From positions 1-64,000 of the forward strand of contig DATKQT010000012.1 of NCBI GenBank assembly GCA_035532535.1: DNA of 64,000 nucleotides, written 5' to 3'. This document shows positions 7,497-16,042 of this stretch, piece after piece. A model generated the notes under the pieces. The model was not told the DNA's origin, ran no database searches, and worked only from the letters and a program-made list of their open reading frames with translations. Both the position numbers and the translations under genes were made by a program. The stretch comes from Palsa-739 sp035532535. Lineage in GTDB: Bacteria > Actinomycetota > Thermoleophilia > Gaiellales > Gaiellaceae. How positions within the stretch are numbered: the first letter of the stretch is position 1; each line of letters opens with the position of its first letter.

Positions 7497-8207
7497 TCAC
7501 CCCAGGCGCAGCACCGTCGTCAGAACGTCCATTTGCGTGAACGCGCGATACTCGGGCTCGGGCGCATCGGGGTCGTCGTCGGCCCGGAACCACAGCGCCT
7601 GACAGGTGTGCATGCCGAGGGCCTGCGCGCCCGCGATGTCGGTGGCGAGGGTGTCGCCGACGAAGAGCGTCGCCTCCGGGACGGCGCCGATGGCCTCGAG
7701 CGCACGCTCGAAGATGGCCGGGTGCGGCTTCCGCCAGCCCACCTCGGAGGAGAACACGGCCACGTCGAGCCGCTGCGCGACACCCATCTGCTCGAGATCG
7801 CGATGGAGAAGGTGCGGCGGGTCGAGCGCGTTCGACACGAGTCCGACCCGGAGATCGCGGTCGCGCAGCGCCTCGAGCAGCGCGTGCGTCGTCGTCGCGA
7901 GCATGCGCGCCGGCTGCCACGCGGCGTGCTCCGCCTCGAGGAAGCCGGCCAGCTCCCCGTCGGTCACGGCGATTCCCTCTTCGGCGAGCAGCCGGCGGAC
8001 GAGTGCCGGGTACTCGACCTCCTCGAGCGTGCCCGGCACCCACAGGAGAGGCAGATACGAGTCGCGGAACCGTTCGGTGAGCGCGGGGACCGGTTCACGC
8101 CCGATCGCGCGCAGGCCCGCGTCGTGTCCGACCGCGAGCAGCTCGGGCTCCCACTCCCAACGCATGAGCGTGTCGCCCCAATCGAAGAGGACCGCCTGCA
8201 GATCCAC
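7497..8207 (-). CDS. HAD-superfamily hydrolase
   Basis: This 236-residue protein has the HAD motifs: FDWGDT near residue 8 (nucleophile Asp, with the second Asp of DXDXT in the shifted DXXDT form seen in many subfamily IA members), LVSNAL for motif II, a lysine in GWRKPHPAIF for motif III, and LFVGDTLATDIAGA for motif IV. A helical cap between motifs I and II makes it a C1-cap phosphatase type. The substrate is unknown. The GTG at 8205-8207 is preceded 10 bases upstream by TAGCGT and has no Shine-Dalgarno sequence. It is divergent from the cation antiporter gene. Confidence 0.88.
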   Translation of the reverse strand: MDLQAVLFDWGDTLMRWEWEPELLAVGHDAGLRAIGREPVPALTERFRDSYLPLLWVPGTLEEVEYPALVRRLLAEEGIAVTDGELAGFLEAEHAAWQPARMLATTTHALLEALRDRDLRVGLVSNALDPPHLLHRDLEQMGVAQRLDVAVFSSEVGWRKPHPAIFERALEAIGAVPEATLFVGDTLATDIAGAQALGMHTCQALWFRADDDPDAPEPEYRAFTQMDVLTTVLRLG

Positions 8208-8230
8208 GGCCCCGACTACGCTACCGGCCC
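8208..8230. promoter_or_regulatory. Shared divergent promoter, HAD hydrolase / Ca2+ antiporter
   Basis: The 23-bp gap contains the symmetric TACGCTA at 8217-8223. It reads as TACGCT on the plus strand, 8 bases before GTG 8231, and as TAGCGT on the minus strand, 10 bases before GTG 8207. No ribosome site is visible on either side. Confidence 0.45.
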
Positions 8231-9268
8231 GTGGCTCGCAGGATCCTCTGGGCGTCGCTGGCCCTCGCGCCCGCCACGATCGCGGTCCGATACAGCGCGC
8301 ACCCCGGCAACACGGCGCTCTTCGTCCTCGCCGCGATCGCGCTCATCCCGCTCGCATGGCTGATCGGGGAGACGACCGAGCACGCGGCCGAGCACACGGG
8401 GCCTGGCGTCGGCGGCTTTCTGAACGCGAGCTTCGGCAACGCGCCCGAGCTGATCATCGCGATGTTCGCGATCGCGGACGGGTTGCCGGAGGTCGTGCGC
8501 GGCTCGCTCGCCGGCAGCGTCATCTCGAATCTCTTGCTCGTGTTCGGCGTCACCCAGGCCGTCGGCCCGGAGAAGCACCTCGACCGCCACTCGCTCCTCA
8601 CGCAGCTCGGCCTCGTCGGGGCCGCCGTCGTGCTGCTCGTTCCGCCGGTCGTCCTCGGATACACGGGATCGCCGGAGCGCCATACGGCGGTTCTCGTCTC
8701 GATCCCGGTCTCGATCGCGCTGCTCGTGCTCTACCTCGCGGTGACCGGGCGCAACCTGCGCCGCCATGCGCAGCTCGAGCGCGCGGAGGCGTCGTCGGCC
8801 GCATGGCCGCTTCCATTCGCGCTCACCGTGCTCGGCGTCGCCACCCTCGCGACGGCGATCGTGAGTGAGATCCTCGTCCACTCGCTCAAAGGCTTCGCAT
8901 CGGCGGTCGGCGCGAGCGAGTTCTTCATCGCCGCGGTGATCGTCGCGATCGTCGGCAACGCCGCGGAGCACGGGGGCGCGGTCGTCATCGCGCGCGCCGG
9001 GAAGATGAAGCTCGCGAGCGAGATCGCGATCTCGTCCAGCGCGCAGGTGGCGCTGCTCGTCGCGCCCGTGGTGATGCTCCTCTCGCTGCTGTTCGCGCAC
9101 GAGCTGCCGCTCACGTTCCGCTGGGAGGAGCTCGCGGCGATGGCGGCCGCGGTCGTGCTCGCCGGCGCCACGATTGTGAACGGACGGTCGAGCCGGCGGG
9201 AGGGAATGGTTCTCATCGTCGCGTACGTGTTGATCGCCGTCGGTTTTCTCGCCGCCGGGAACCGCTAG
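8231..9268 (+). CDS. Calcium/proton antiporter (CaCA superfamily, CAX type)
   Basis: The 345-residue membrane protein has about eleven hydrophobic segments and the two alpha-repeat signatures of the CAX family: FGNAPE at residues 68-73 and VGNAAEH at 241-247. The acidic residues in these repeats bind the exchanged cation. An acidic-to-basic cytoplasmic loop divides the halves near residues 172-192. The likely role is Ca2+ export driven by the proton gradient. The GTG start at 8231 begins the basic N-terminus and probably gives a leaderless mRNA. The ABC transporter genes follow after 9 bases. Confidence 0.88.
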   Translation: MARRILWASLALAPATIAVRYSAHPGNTALFVLAAIALIPLAWLIGETTEHAAEHTGPGVGGFLNASFGNAPELIIAMFAIADGLPEVVRGSLAGSVISNLLLVFGVTQAVGPEKHLDRHSLLTQLGLVGAAVVLLVPPVVLGYTGSPERHTAVLVSIPVSIALLVLYLAVTGRNLRRHAQLERAEASSAAWPLPFALTVLGVATLATAIVSEILVHSLKGFASAVGASEFFIAAVIVAIVGNAAEHGGAVVIARAGKMKLASEIAISSSAQVALLVAPVVMLLSLLFAHELPLTFRWEELAAMAAAVVLAGATIVNGRSSRREGMVLIVAYVLIAVGFLAAGNR

Positions 9269-9277
9269 TTTGGGGTC

Positions 9278-10045
9278 GTGGCCACGACCCATCAGGCCCA
9301 GCCGAAGCGGCCCGCGGCGGGCGACGTCGTCGTCTCCGCGCGCGAGCTGACGCGCCGCTACGGCGAGGGCGACACGGCCGTCGACGCGCTTCGCGGCGTC
9401 TCCCTCGATGTGCGCGCGGGCGAGCTCGTCGCCGTCATGGGCCCGTCTGGCTCGGGCAAGTCGACGCTCATGCACATCCTCGCCGGGCTCGACACGCCGA
9501 CGAGCGGCACGGTCGAGATCGCCGACACCGAGATCACCAAGCTCGGCGACACCGACCTCACGCGCCTGCGTCGCCGGCACATCGGCTTCGTCTTCCAGTT
9601 CTTCAACTTGCTGCCCATGCTGGACGCCGAGGAGAACGTCCTGCTGCCGCTGTCGATCGCCGGCGAGAAGCCGGACAAAGCGTGGCTGGAGGAGCTGCTC
9701 GAGAAGACGGGGCTCGCGAAGCGGCGGTCGCACCGCCCGTCGGAGCTCTCCGGCGGCGAGCAACAGCGCGTCGCCATCTCGCGCGCACTCATCACGAAGC
9801 CGACCATCCTCTTCGCCGACGAGCCGACGGGCAACCTCGACTCGAAGACAGGCGGCGAGATCCTCGACCTCATCCGCGACTCGGTCGACACCTACGGCCA
9901 GACGATCGTCATGGTGACGCACGAAGCGCGCGCGGCGGTGATCGCCGACCGCATCCTCTTCATCGCCGACGGCCTCATCGTCAAGGAGCTCACCGGGGCG
10001 AGCACCGAAGAGGTGCTCACCGTGATGAGCAGTCTGAGCTCGTGA
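9278..10045 (+). CDS. ABC transporter ATP-binding protein, MacB/LolD type
   Basis: The 255-residue nucleotide-binding subunit has Walker A at 55-63 (GPSGSGKST), the Q-loop FVFQFFNLL, the signature LSGGE at 157-161, Walker B ending in ILFADEPTGNLD at 177-188, and the H-loop MVTHE. The TGNLDS context and the FNLLP segment are typical of the MacB/LolD/FtsE-like group that energises lipoprotein or peptide extrusion rather than import. The stop overlaps the permease GTG by four bases (GTGA), so both subunits are coupled. Confidence 0.93.
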   Translation: MATTHQAQPKRPAAGDVVVSARELTRRYGEGDTAVDALRGVSLDVRAGELVAVMGPSGSGKSTLMHILAGLDTPTSGTVEIADTEITKLGDTDLTRLRRRHIGFVFQFFNLLPMLDAEENVLLPLSIAGEKPDKAWLEELLEKTGLAKRRSHRPSELSGGEQQRVAISRALITKPTILFADEPTGNLDSKTGGEILDLIRDSVDTYGQTIVMVTHEARAAVIADRILFIADGLIVKELTGASTEEVLTVMSSLSS

Positions 10046-12603
10046 CCCTCGTCGCACTGAAGGGCCTGCTCGGCCGCAAGCTGCGAGCCGTCCTCACGGC
10101 GATCGCGATCGTGCTCGGCGTCGCGATGATCAGCGGCACGTATGTCCTGACAGACACGATCAAGGCCGCCTTCGGCACCGTGTTCACGACCGTCTACAGG
10201 AATACGGACGCCGTCATCACCTCGAAGAGCGCACTCGGCAACAACACGAACAACAACAACCTGCCGCCCTCGTTCTCAGAGACGTTGCTGGCGAAGGTGC
10301 AAGCGCTTCCGGGCGTAGCCGACGCGCAGGGTGGAATCACCGACTTCGCCAGTCTCGTCGGGCGCGACGGCAAGGTCATCTCCGGAGGCGGCGCGCCGTC
10401 GCTTGCCTTCAGCGTCCACCCGCACGGCGACCAGCACTTCAACCCGCTCACGCTCGTCAGCGGCACGTGGCCGGTCGGCCCGCACCAGGTCGCGATCGAC
10501 GCCAACACAGCGACCAAGAAGCACTACACGGTCGGCGACACGGTCGGCGTCATCGCCCGCGGGCCTGAGCAGACGTACACCGTGGCGGGCATCGTGAAGA
10601 TCGGCGGAGTCGCGTCGCTCGGCGGGGCGACGATGGCGATCTTCGACTTCCCGACGGCGCAGAAGATCTTCAACAAGGTCGGCAAGCTCGACGCCATCGA
10701 CATCGCCGCCAAGCACGGGGTCTCTCCCTCCCAGCTCGTCCACGAGGTCAAGCCCCTCCTGCCGGCGAACGCGGAGGTGCGAACCGGGCAGGCACAGGCC
10801 GCGCAGGCCACGAAGGACACGAACGGCTTTCTCTCGATCATCAACGACTTCCTGCTCGCTTTCGGCGGTGTCGCACTGTTCGTCGGCGGGTTCGTGATCG
10901 CGAACACGCTCTCGATCACGATCGCCCAGCGCACGCGCGAGCTCGCGACGCTGCGCACGCTCGGCGCCACGCGCCGTCAAGTGCTGCGCTCCGTCCTGCT
11001 CGAGGCGCTCGTGATCGGAACGCTCGGCTCCTTGGCCGGCCTCTTCCTCGGTCTCGGGCTCGCCAAGGGGCTGAACCGGCTCTTCGTGCACTTCGGAATC
11101 GACCTGCCGCAGGCGGGAACGGTCTTCGCGACGCGCACCGTCGTCGTGTCGCTCGCCGTCGGTATTGGCATCACGCTCATCGCAGCGTTGCGGCCGGCCA
11201 TTCGCGCGACGCGCGTGCCCCCCATCTCGGCCGTGCGCGAAGGCGCCGTGCTGCCAACCTCGCGCTTTGCCCGCTTCAGCGTCGCAGCCGCTCTGCTCAC
11301 GATCGGCGGCGCGGTCGCGATCATGCTCATCGGCCTGTTCGTCAGCGGCATCTCGACCACTGACCGGCTACTCGCCATCGGCGTCGGTGCGGCCGCGGTC
11401 TTCGTCGGCGTGGCGATGCTCGCGAAGACGCTCGTGCCGCCGCTCGCGCGCGTGCTCGGCTGGCCGGCAGTGCGAATCGGCGGTGCTGCCGGCGCGCTCG
11501 CCCGCGGCAACGCGATGCGCAACCCGCAGCGCACCGCCTCCACGGCGTCCGCGCTCATGATCGGCCTGGCGCTCGTCACGCTCGTCTCCGTCCTCGCCTC
11601 CGGGCTCAAGACGACGTTCGAGAATGCCGTCAACTCGGTCTTCACCGGGCAGTACGCCCTCACGGCGACGGACAACTTCTCCCCCATCTCGATCGCGTCC
11701 GCCAACGCGCTCAGGAAGGTGCCCGGCGTCCAGGTCGTCTCGGGCGTCCGCGCCGGCGAAGGCAAGGCGTTCGGCAGCAGGATCGGCGTCACCGGCGTGT
11801 CCGGCGACATAAGCAAGGTGATCACGGTCAAGTGGCAGGCGGGCTCCCAAGCCGTACCTGGGGAGCTCGGGAACAACGGCGCGTTCGTTGCCAAGGCATA
11901 CGCGAAGAAGCATCACCTCACCGTCGGGTCGCCGATCGACGTCGAGACGCCGTCGGCGACGACGATGCACCTCGTCTTGCGCGGCATCTTCGCGCCGCCG
12001 CAGGGTGGATCGCCCTACGGTGACGTGACCATCTCGACACAGCGCTTCGACGCGGAGTACCCGAACCCGCAGAACGTCTTCGCCTTCGTGAACATCGCGG
12101 GTGGCGCCACCGCGGCGAACACGGCCAAGCTCACGGCCGCCCTGAAGACCTTCCCCGACGCCAAGGTGGCGACCGCGAGCCAGTTCAAGAAAAACCAGGA
12201 GCAGGGAATCGACACGCTGCTCAATCTGCTCTACGTGCTGCTCTCGCTCTCGATCATCATCAGCCTCTTCGGGATCGTGAACACGCTCGTCCTCACGGTG
12301 TTCGAGCGCACGCGCGAGCTCGGCATGCTGCGCGCGGTCGGGATGACGCGCCGTCAGGTGCGGCGGATGATCCGCCACGAGAGCGTCGTCACCGCCCTCA
12401 TCGGGGCGGCTCTCGGGATCCCGGTCGGGATCGTGCTCGCGCTCATGGTCGGCAAGGCGATCAAGTACGCGGCGTTCACTGTTCCGGTCGGCACGCTCGT
12501 CTCGTTCATCTTCGCCGCGATTGTCGCGGGCATCGTGGCCGCGATCTTCCCGGCACGGCGCGCCGGCCGGCTGAACGTGCTCGAAGCGCTCCAGTACGAA
12601 TAG
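10042..12603 (+). CDS. ABC transporter permease with two FtsX domains
   Basis: The 853-residue permease has an N-terminal membrane anchor (residues about 10-35), a large MacB-type extracytoplasmic domain, a first FtsX domain (near residues 260-390, with RTRELATLRTLGATRRQV), a second extracytoplasmic domain and a second FtsX domain at the C-terminus (RTRELGMLRAVGMTRRQV). This duplicated form is common in actinobacteria and works as an efflux or mechanotransmission unit with a MacB-type ATPase. The GTG at 10042 overlaps the ATPase stop as GTGA. The first extracytoplasmic domain contains an Asn-rich run (NNTNNNNLPPS). Substrate is unknown. Confidence 0.9.
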   Translation: MTLVALKGLLGRKLRAVLTAIAIVLGVAMISGTYVLTDTIKAAFGTVFTTVYRNTDAVITSKSALGNNTNNNNLPPSFSETLLAKVQALPGVADAQGGITDFASLVGRDGKVISGGGAPSLAFSVHPHGDQHFNPLTLVSGTWPVGPHQVAIDANTATKKHYTVGDTVGVIARGPEQTYTVAGIVKIGGVASLGGATMAIFDFPTAQKIFNKVGKLDAIDIAAKHGVSPSQLVHEVKPLLPANAEVRTGQAQAAQATKDTNGFLSIINDFLLAFGGVALFVGGFVIANTLSITIAQRTRELATLRTLGATRRQVLRSVLLEALVIGTLGSLAGLFLGLGLAKGLNRLFVHFGIDLPQAGTVFATRTVVVSLAVGIGITLIAALRPAIRATRVPPISAVREGAVLPTSRFARFSVAAALLTIGGAVAIMLIGLFVSGISTTDRLLAIGVGAAAVFVGVAMLAKTLVPPLARVLGWPAVRIGGAAGALARGNAMRNPQRTASTASALMIGLALVTLVSVLASGLKTTFENAVNSVFTGQYALTATDNFSPISIASANALRKVPGVQVVSGVRAGEGKAFGSRIGVTGVSGDISKVITVKWQAGSQAVPGELGNNGAFVAKAYAKKHHLTVGSPIDVETPSATTMHLVLRGIFAPPQGGSPYGDVTISTQRFDAEYPNPQNVFAFVNIAGGATAANTAKLTAALKTFPDAKVATASQFKKNQEQGIDTLLNLLYVLLSLSIIISLFGIVNTLVLTVFERTRELGMLRAVGMTRRQVRRMIRHESVVTALIGAALGIPVGIVLALMVGKAIKYAAFTVPVGTLVSFIFAAIVAGIVAAIFPARRAGRLNVLEALQYE

Positions 12604-12628
12604 AAGGAGCCCGGCGGCGCAGGCCGAA

Positions 12629-12910
12629 ATGAGTCGCGTCGTGGAGATGCAACTGCGCCGATACTTCGCCGGCCTCGTGGCTTTCGGGTCCGTCGTGTGC
12701 TGGGCGACTGACGGTCTGCTCACGGCAGTCCTCGCCACCGGGGCGTGCATCGCGATCGTCAATGCCCCTTCGCTCCTCGCGAATCGCCGCCGGGCACGGC
12801 CGCGCGCGCAGCGTCCGAGGCCGATTCGCACGCGCCCGCTGCGCGACGAGGAACCGGGCAGCCTGCCGATGGTGCCCGACGAGCCGTCGCTGATCATCGA
12901 ATTCGGGTAG
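12629..12910 (+). CDS. Small membrane protein, unknown function
   Basis: The 93-residue product has two hydrophobic segments around residues 11-50, followed by an Arg/Pro-rich stretch and an acidic tail ending in SLIIEFG. I do not recognise a family. It lies 25 bases after the exporter permease on the same strand and 13 bases before rlmN, so it may be read through from the transporter genes. An AAGGAG at 12603-12608 is too far from the ATG at 12629 for ideal use, and the in-frame ATG at 12647 is an alternative start. Confidence 0.55.
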   Translation: MSRVVEMQLRRYFAGLVAFGSVVCWATDGLLTAVLATGACIAIVNAPSLLANRRRARPRAQRPRPIRTRPLRDEEPGSLPMVPDEPSLIIEFG

Positions 12911-12911
12911 C

Positions 12912-12917
12912 TACCGT
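12912..12917 (+). promoter_or_regulatory. -10 box for leaderless rlmN mRNA
   Basis: TACCGT lies 6 bases before the rlmN ATG with no Shine-Dalgarno sequence between. A weak CTGATC at 12890-12895 could serve as the -35 region with a 16-bp spacer. This matches the spacing seen upstream of several other starts in the window. Confidence 0.4.
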
Positions 12918-12923
12918 GGGCCG

Positions 12924-13937
12924 ATGGACCTCGGCCTCCTGGAGAGCACACTCTCTGAGTTGAATCAGCCGGCGTATCGCGCCGGCCAGGTGTGGTCGTG
13001 GGCGGCGCGCGGCACCCCCGGCTACGAGGCGATGACCGACCTCCCGAAGGCGCTGCGCGAGGCACTGGCCGCACGTGTGCCGTTCACGACGCTCTCGGTC
13101 GAGGTCCAGCGCGAGGCGCGCGACGGCACGATCAAGGTGCTCTTCCGCACTGCCGACGGCCACCCGGTCGAGGCGGTGCTCATGCGCTACCGCGACGGCC
13201 GGCGCTCGCTCTGCCTCTCGTCGCAGTCCGGCTGCCCGCTGACGTGCACCTTCTGCGCCACGGGACAGATGGCCTTCGGTCGGAACTTGACCGCGTCGGA
13301 GATCCTCGACCAGGCGCTGCACTTCCGCCGTCTGACTGAGGTCGACCATGCCGTGTTCATGGGCATGGGTGAGCCGATGCTCAACCTCGACGAAGTGCTC
13401 GGCGCCGCGCGCCGTCTTCCGGACGTCGGGATCACCCCACGCCGGACGACGATCTCCACCGTCGGCTCGCTCCCCGGCCTGAAGCGCTTCGTCGACGAGG
13501 TGGACGAGCCGATCCGCCTCGCGCTGTCGCTGCACGCTCCCGACGACGAGCTGCGCTCGCAGATCATGCCGGTGAACGACCGCTATCCCCTGCGCGACAT
13601 CATCGCCGAGTGCCGGCGCCACGTCGCGCAGCGCAGGCGCCGCGTGTTCATCGAGTACGTCATGCTCGCCGGCGTCAACGACTCGCGCGCGCAGGCGCGG
13701 GCGCTCGCGGCACTCCTCGGCGGCGACGACTTCAAGGTCAACCTCATTCCATACAACCCGACCGGGATGTACGACGGCTCAGACCGCGACCACATCGCGC
13801 GGTTCAAGTCGGAGCTCGAACACCATCGCGTGCCGGTGACGGTCCGTCTGACGCGCGGCCGCGACATCGAGGCCGCGTGTGGGCAGCTTGCCGCGGCGCC
13901 GAAGGTCTCGAAGCGCGTCAGGTTGTCGACGCGCTGA
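12924..13937 (+). CDS. rlmN: 23S rRNA (adenine2503-C2)-methyltransferase, radical SAM
   Basis: RlmN methylates C2 of A2503 in 23S rRNA and A37 of some tRNAs using two SAM molecules and a protein-borne methylene intermediate. The 337-residue protein has the radical SAM CXXXCXXC cluster at Cys104, Cys108 and Cys111 (SGCPLTCTFCATG), the GMGEPMLN motif, and the C-terminal methyl-accepting cysteine at 319 (EAACGQLA). Length is slightly below the usual 350-380. The ATG at 12924 begins a typical short N-terminal helical domain. The 3' end overlaps the convergent phosphoesterase gene by 20 bases. Confidence 0.94.
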   Translation: MDLGLLESTLSELNQPAYRAGQVWSWAARGTPGYEAMTDLPKALREALAARVPFTTLSVEVQREARDGTIKVLFRTADGHPVEAVLMRYRDGRRSLCLSSQSGCPLTCTFCATGQMAFGRNLTASEILDQALHFRRLTEVDHAVFMGMGEPMLNLDEVLGAARRLPDVGITPRRTTISTVGSLPGLKRFVDEVDEPIRLALSLHAPDDELRSQIMPVNDRYPLRDIIAECRRHVAQRRRRVFIEYVMLAGVNDSRAQARALAALLGGDDFKVNLIPYNPTGMYDGSDRDHIARFKSELEHHRVPVTVRLTRGRDIEAACGQLAAAPKVSKRVRLSTR

Positions 13938-15588
13938 TCTGGTTGGCGGTGTAGCCGCCCGCGCTCTTCCGGATGCGAAGCGTCACGGAGTCGCCGGTCA
14001 CCAACCCGTCCGCTTGACCGGCTTTGCCGTTGATGAGGATCGTCGTCGCCGACGTGACCGCGACCGTGACGGTCTGTCCCTCCAGGTCAGCGTCGCGTGG
14101 GCCGGTGGCGGTCACCTGCACGGTGACCAGTCCGCTGCCGACGGCGGTGATCGCGCCGGCGATGTACATGCCACGCGCCGGCGTCGCGGCTGCCGTCAGG
14201 GTGTATTGGGGAAGCAGGAGCGGCGGTCTGGGCTTCTGGTTGAAGTCGAAGTCGTTCACGAGGTTGCCGAGAATCTTCGCGTTCTCGCGGACATCGGGGC
14301 GCGGATCGGGTCGTCCGTCGGTGCGAGGGTTCAACCGCTGCCCGTGCAGGAAGTCGTCCTCGATGAACTTCACGTAGGCGTCGAAGCTGAGCGTCTGGTG
14401 GTCGATGTAGCCCCGCTTCGCGTAGGGACTGATCACGATGCCCGGGACGCGCAGCCCGTAGCCGTTCTCGTCCACGACCGGCGGGACGACATGGTCGTAG
14501 AAGCCGCCCCAGTCGTCCCAGGCGAGGAAGATCGCCGTGGAGCGCCAGTCCGGGCCCTTCATGATCGTGTTGATCAACCCGGTGACGTAGTCCTGGCCGG
14601 CAGAGATGCGCGACGGCGGATGTTCGCTGACCGCGCCGGCCGGGTCGACCCAGCTGACGGCGGGCAGGCGGCCCGCGCGCGCTTGGACGTAGAAGTCGTG
14701 GATCGGCTGGATGTCCCCGAGCTGCCCGTCCTGAGCAACCGTGTCGAAGTACGGAAGCGGGTTCCAGATCCCGGGCGTCTTCGCGTTCTGCGGCAGCGCA
14801 GGACAGGTCATCTCATCGTCCTTGCAATCGGGCTGCGTCCCCGGAAAGACGTAGTAGCCCCAGCTCACATGCTGCCGGTGCAGCAGGTAGGTCAAGTCGG
14901 TCCAGGCATAGTCCGGCGGCGGCGGTGCCGCGCCGGCCTTGGACTTGAAGTCGGGCGGGTTGCCGGGGCTCTGCAGCGCGTTCACACAGCTCATCGGGTC
15001 AGCCTTGATCGAGCACTTCGCCGACCACTCGGAGACCATGAACAGATGCGCCGGCAAGCTCCAGGACGCATTCGGCTCGAACATGTGATCCTGGAGCACG
15101 AAGTTGCGCGCGTACGCCCAGTAGTTCGGGATCTCGCTCGCGTCGTGGTACCCCATCACGTCGACCTTCGCGCCGTTCGTGCAGTTCGGGTTGGTCGGGT
15201 TCGCACACCCCTTCTGCGCGTGCTCGGCTTGGGCGATGAAACCGTCCATCTTGCCGCCGTCGATGTCGGCGGACGCGTTGGTCTGGCCGTGCGGGCCGCC
15301 GCCGTTCACGTCGCTCGTGTCGTGATAAGGCCGCTGGCAACCGCCGTGCACCGGGTCGGGCACGCACACCGTCGGGACGCCGTTCGACATCGGAATCCCA
15401 TCCGCGCCCGGGTAGGTGCCGAAGTACGAATCGAAGCTGCGGTTCTCCTGCATGATCACGACCACGTGCCGGATCTTGTGAATGCCCGGATCGATTCGCG
15501 GCGGCTGCGGCCCGAGTGCGCCCCACCCTGCGACTGTGGCGCCGGCAGCGATCAGGAGGAGCACCGCGAGGATCGAACGGGCACGCAT
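13918..15588 (-). CDS. Exported phosphoesterase, phospholipase C / acid phosphatase family
   Basis: The 556-residue protein opens with a signal peptide (RARSILAVLLLIAAG) and then the family hallmark HVVVIMQENRSFDSYFG, with a later FLAWDDWGGFYDHVVPP metal-site motif. These mark the PF04185 phosphoesterase group, which includes phospholipase C and AcpA-type acid phosphatases. The last 110 residues form an extra small domain of repeated short strands (VTVQVTA, TVTVAV, VTLRIRK) after the catalytic part, resembling an OB-like DUF5666-type domain. The ATG at 15586-15588 immediately precedes the signal peptide. It is presumably secreted and acts on phospholipid or organic phosphate. Confidence 0.88.
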   Translation of the reverse strand: MRARSILAVLLLIAAGATVAGWGALGPQPPRIDPGIHKIRHVVVIMQENRSFDSYFGTYPGADGIPMSNGVPTVCVPDPVHGGCQRPYHDTSDVNGGGPHGQTNASADIDGGKMDGFIAQAEHAQKGCANPTNPNCTNGAKVDVMGYHDASEIPNYWAYARNFVLQDHMFEPNASWSLPAHLFMVSEWSAKCSIKADPMSCVNALQSPGNPPDFKSKAGAAPPPPDYAWTDLTYLLHRQHVSWGYYVFPGTQPDCKDDEMTCPALPQNAKTPGIWNPLPYFDTVAQDGQLGDIQPIHDFYVQARAGRLPAVSWVDPAGAVSEHPPSRISAGQDYVTGLINTIMKGPDWRSTAIFLAWDDWGGFYDHVVPPVVDENGYGLRVPGIVISPYAKRGYIDHQTLSFDAYVKFIEDDFLHGQRLNPRTDGRPDPRPDVRENAKILGNLVNDFDFNQKPRPPLLLPQYTLTAAATPARGMYIAGAITAVGSGLVTVQVTATGPRDADLEGQTVTVAVTSATTILINGKAGQADGLVTGDSVTLRIRKSAGGYTANQISASTT

Positions 15589-15661
15589 GCGTCTCGATGA
15601 TCCCCGCCTCCCGTAAAGGCGATGCCTCCGCTGCGCAAGGAGCATGTAAAACCGCGAGCCG

Positions 15662-16042
15662 CTAGATCGGCTGATAGAGACGGTCGCGCTGCCGCCACGC
15701 GTGCCACATTGCCGCGGCGATGAGTAGCGCGTCGCCGACCGCGATCGCGAGGTCGGCGAGGTTGAACGCGACGCCACCGCGCACGAGCGGGTTCGGGACG
15801 CCGTCGCGCCACGCGAGGCCGGCGACGAGTGTCGCGGCCGCGCCGCCTGCCGCGATGCCCGCACTCAGGGACATCGCGAGCGAGCGCGCCTTCGGCACGA
15901 GGAGCAGCAACCCGCCGGCGAGCGCGCCTGCTCCTGCGAGCGCGACCGGCGAACGCGCATCGGACAGATGGCTGGGCGCGAGCAGATCGTCGACCAAGGT
16001 CGCGACGACCACCGCGGCCGCCGCTGCGAGCGCGAGCCTCAC
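15662..16042 (-). CDS. LspA-like (signal peptidase II fold) membrane protein, probably catalytically altered
   Basis: The 126-residue protein has four predicted membrane helices and the LspA motif D region (GGVAFNLADLAIAVGDALL), in which the Asp of NLAD would be one of the two catalytic aspartates. The upstream region that in LspA reads GNLIDR is here AATLVAGLAW, so the partner Asp is absent. It is also short for LspA (about 160). It may be a pseudoenzyme or a divergent membrane protein. The GTG at 16040-16042 overlaps the gcvPB stop as GTGA, so it is translated with the glycine-cleavage operon. Confidence 0.6.
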   Translation of the reverse strand: MRLALAAAAAVVVATLVDDLLAPSHLSDARSPVALAGAGALAGGLLLLVPKARSLAMSLSAGIAAGGAAATLVAGLAWRDGVPNPLVRGGVAFNLADLAIAVGDALLIAAAMWHAWRQRDRLYQPI

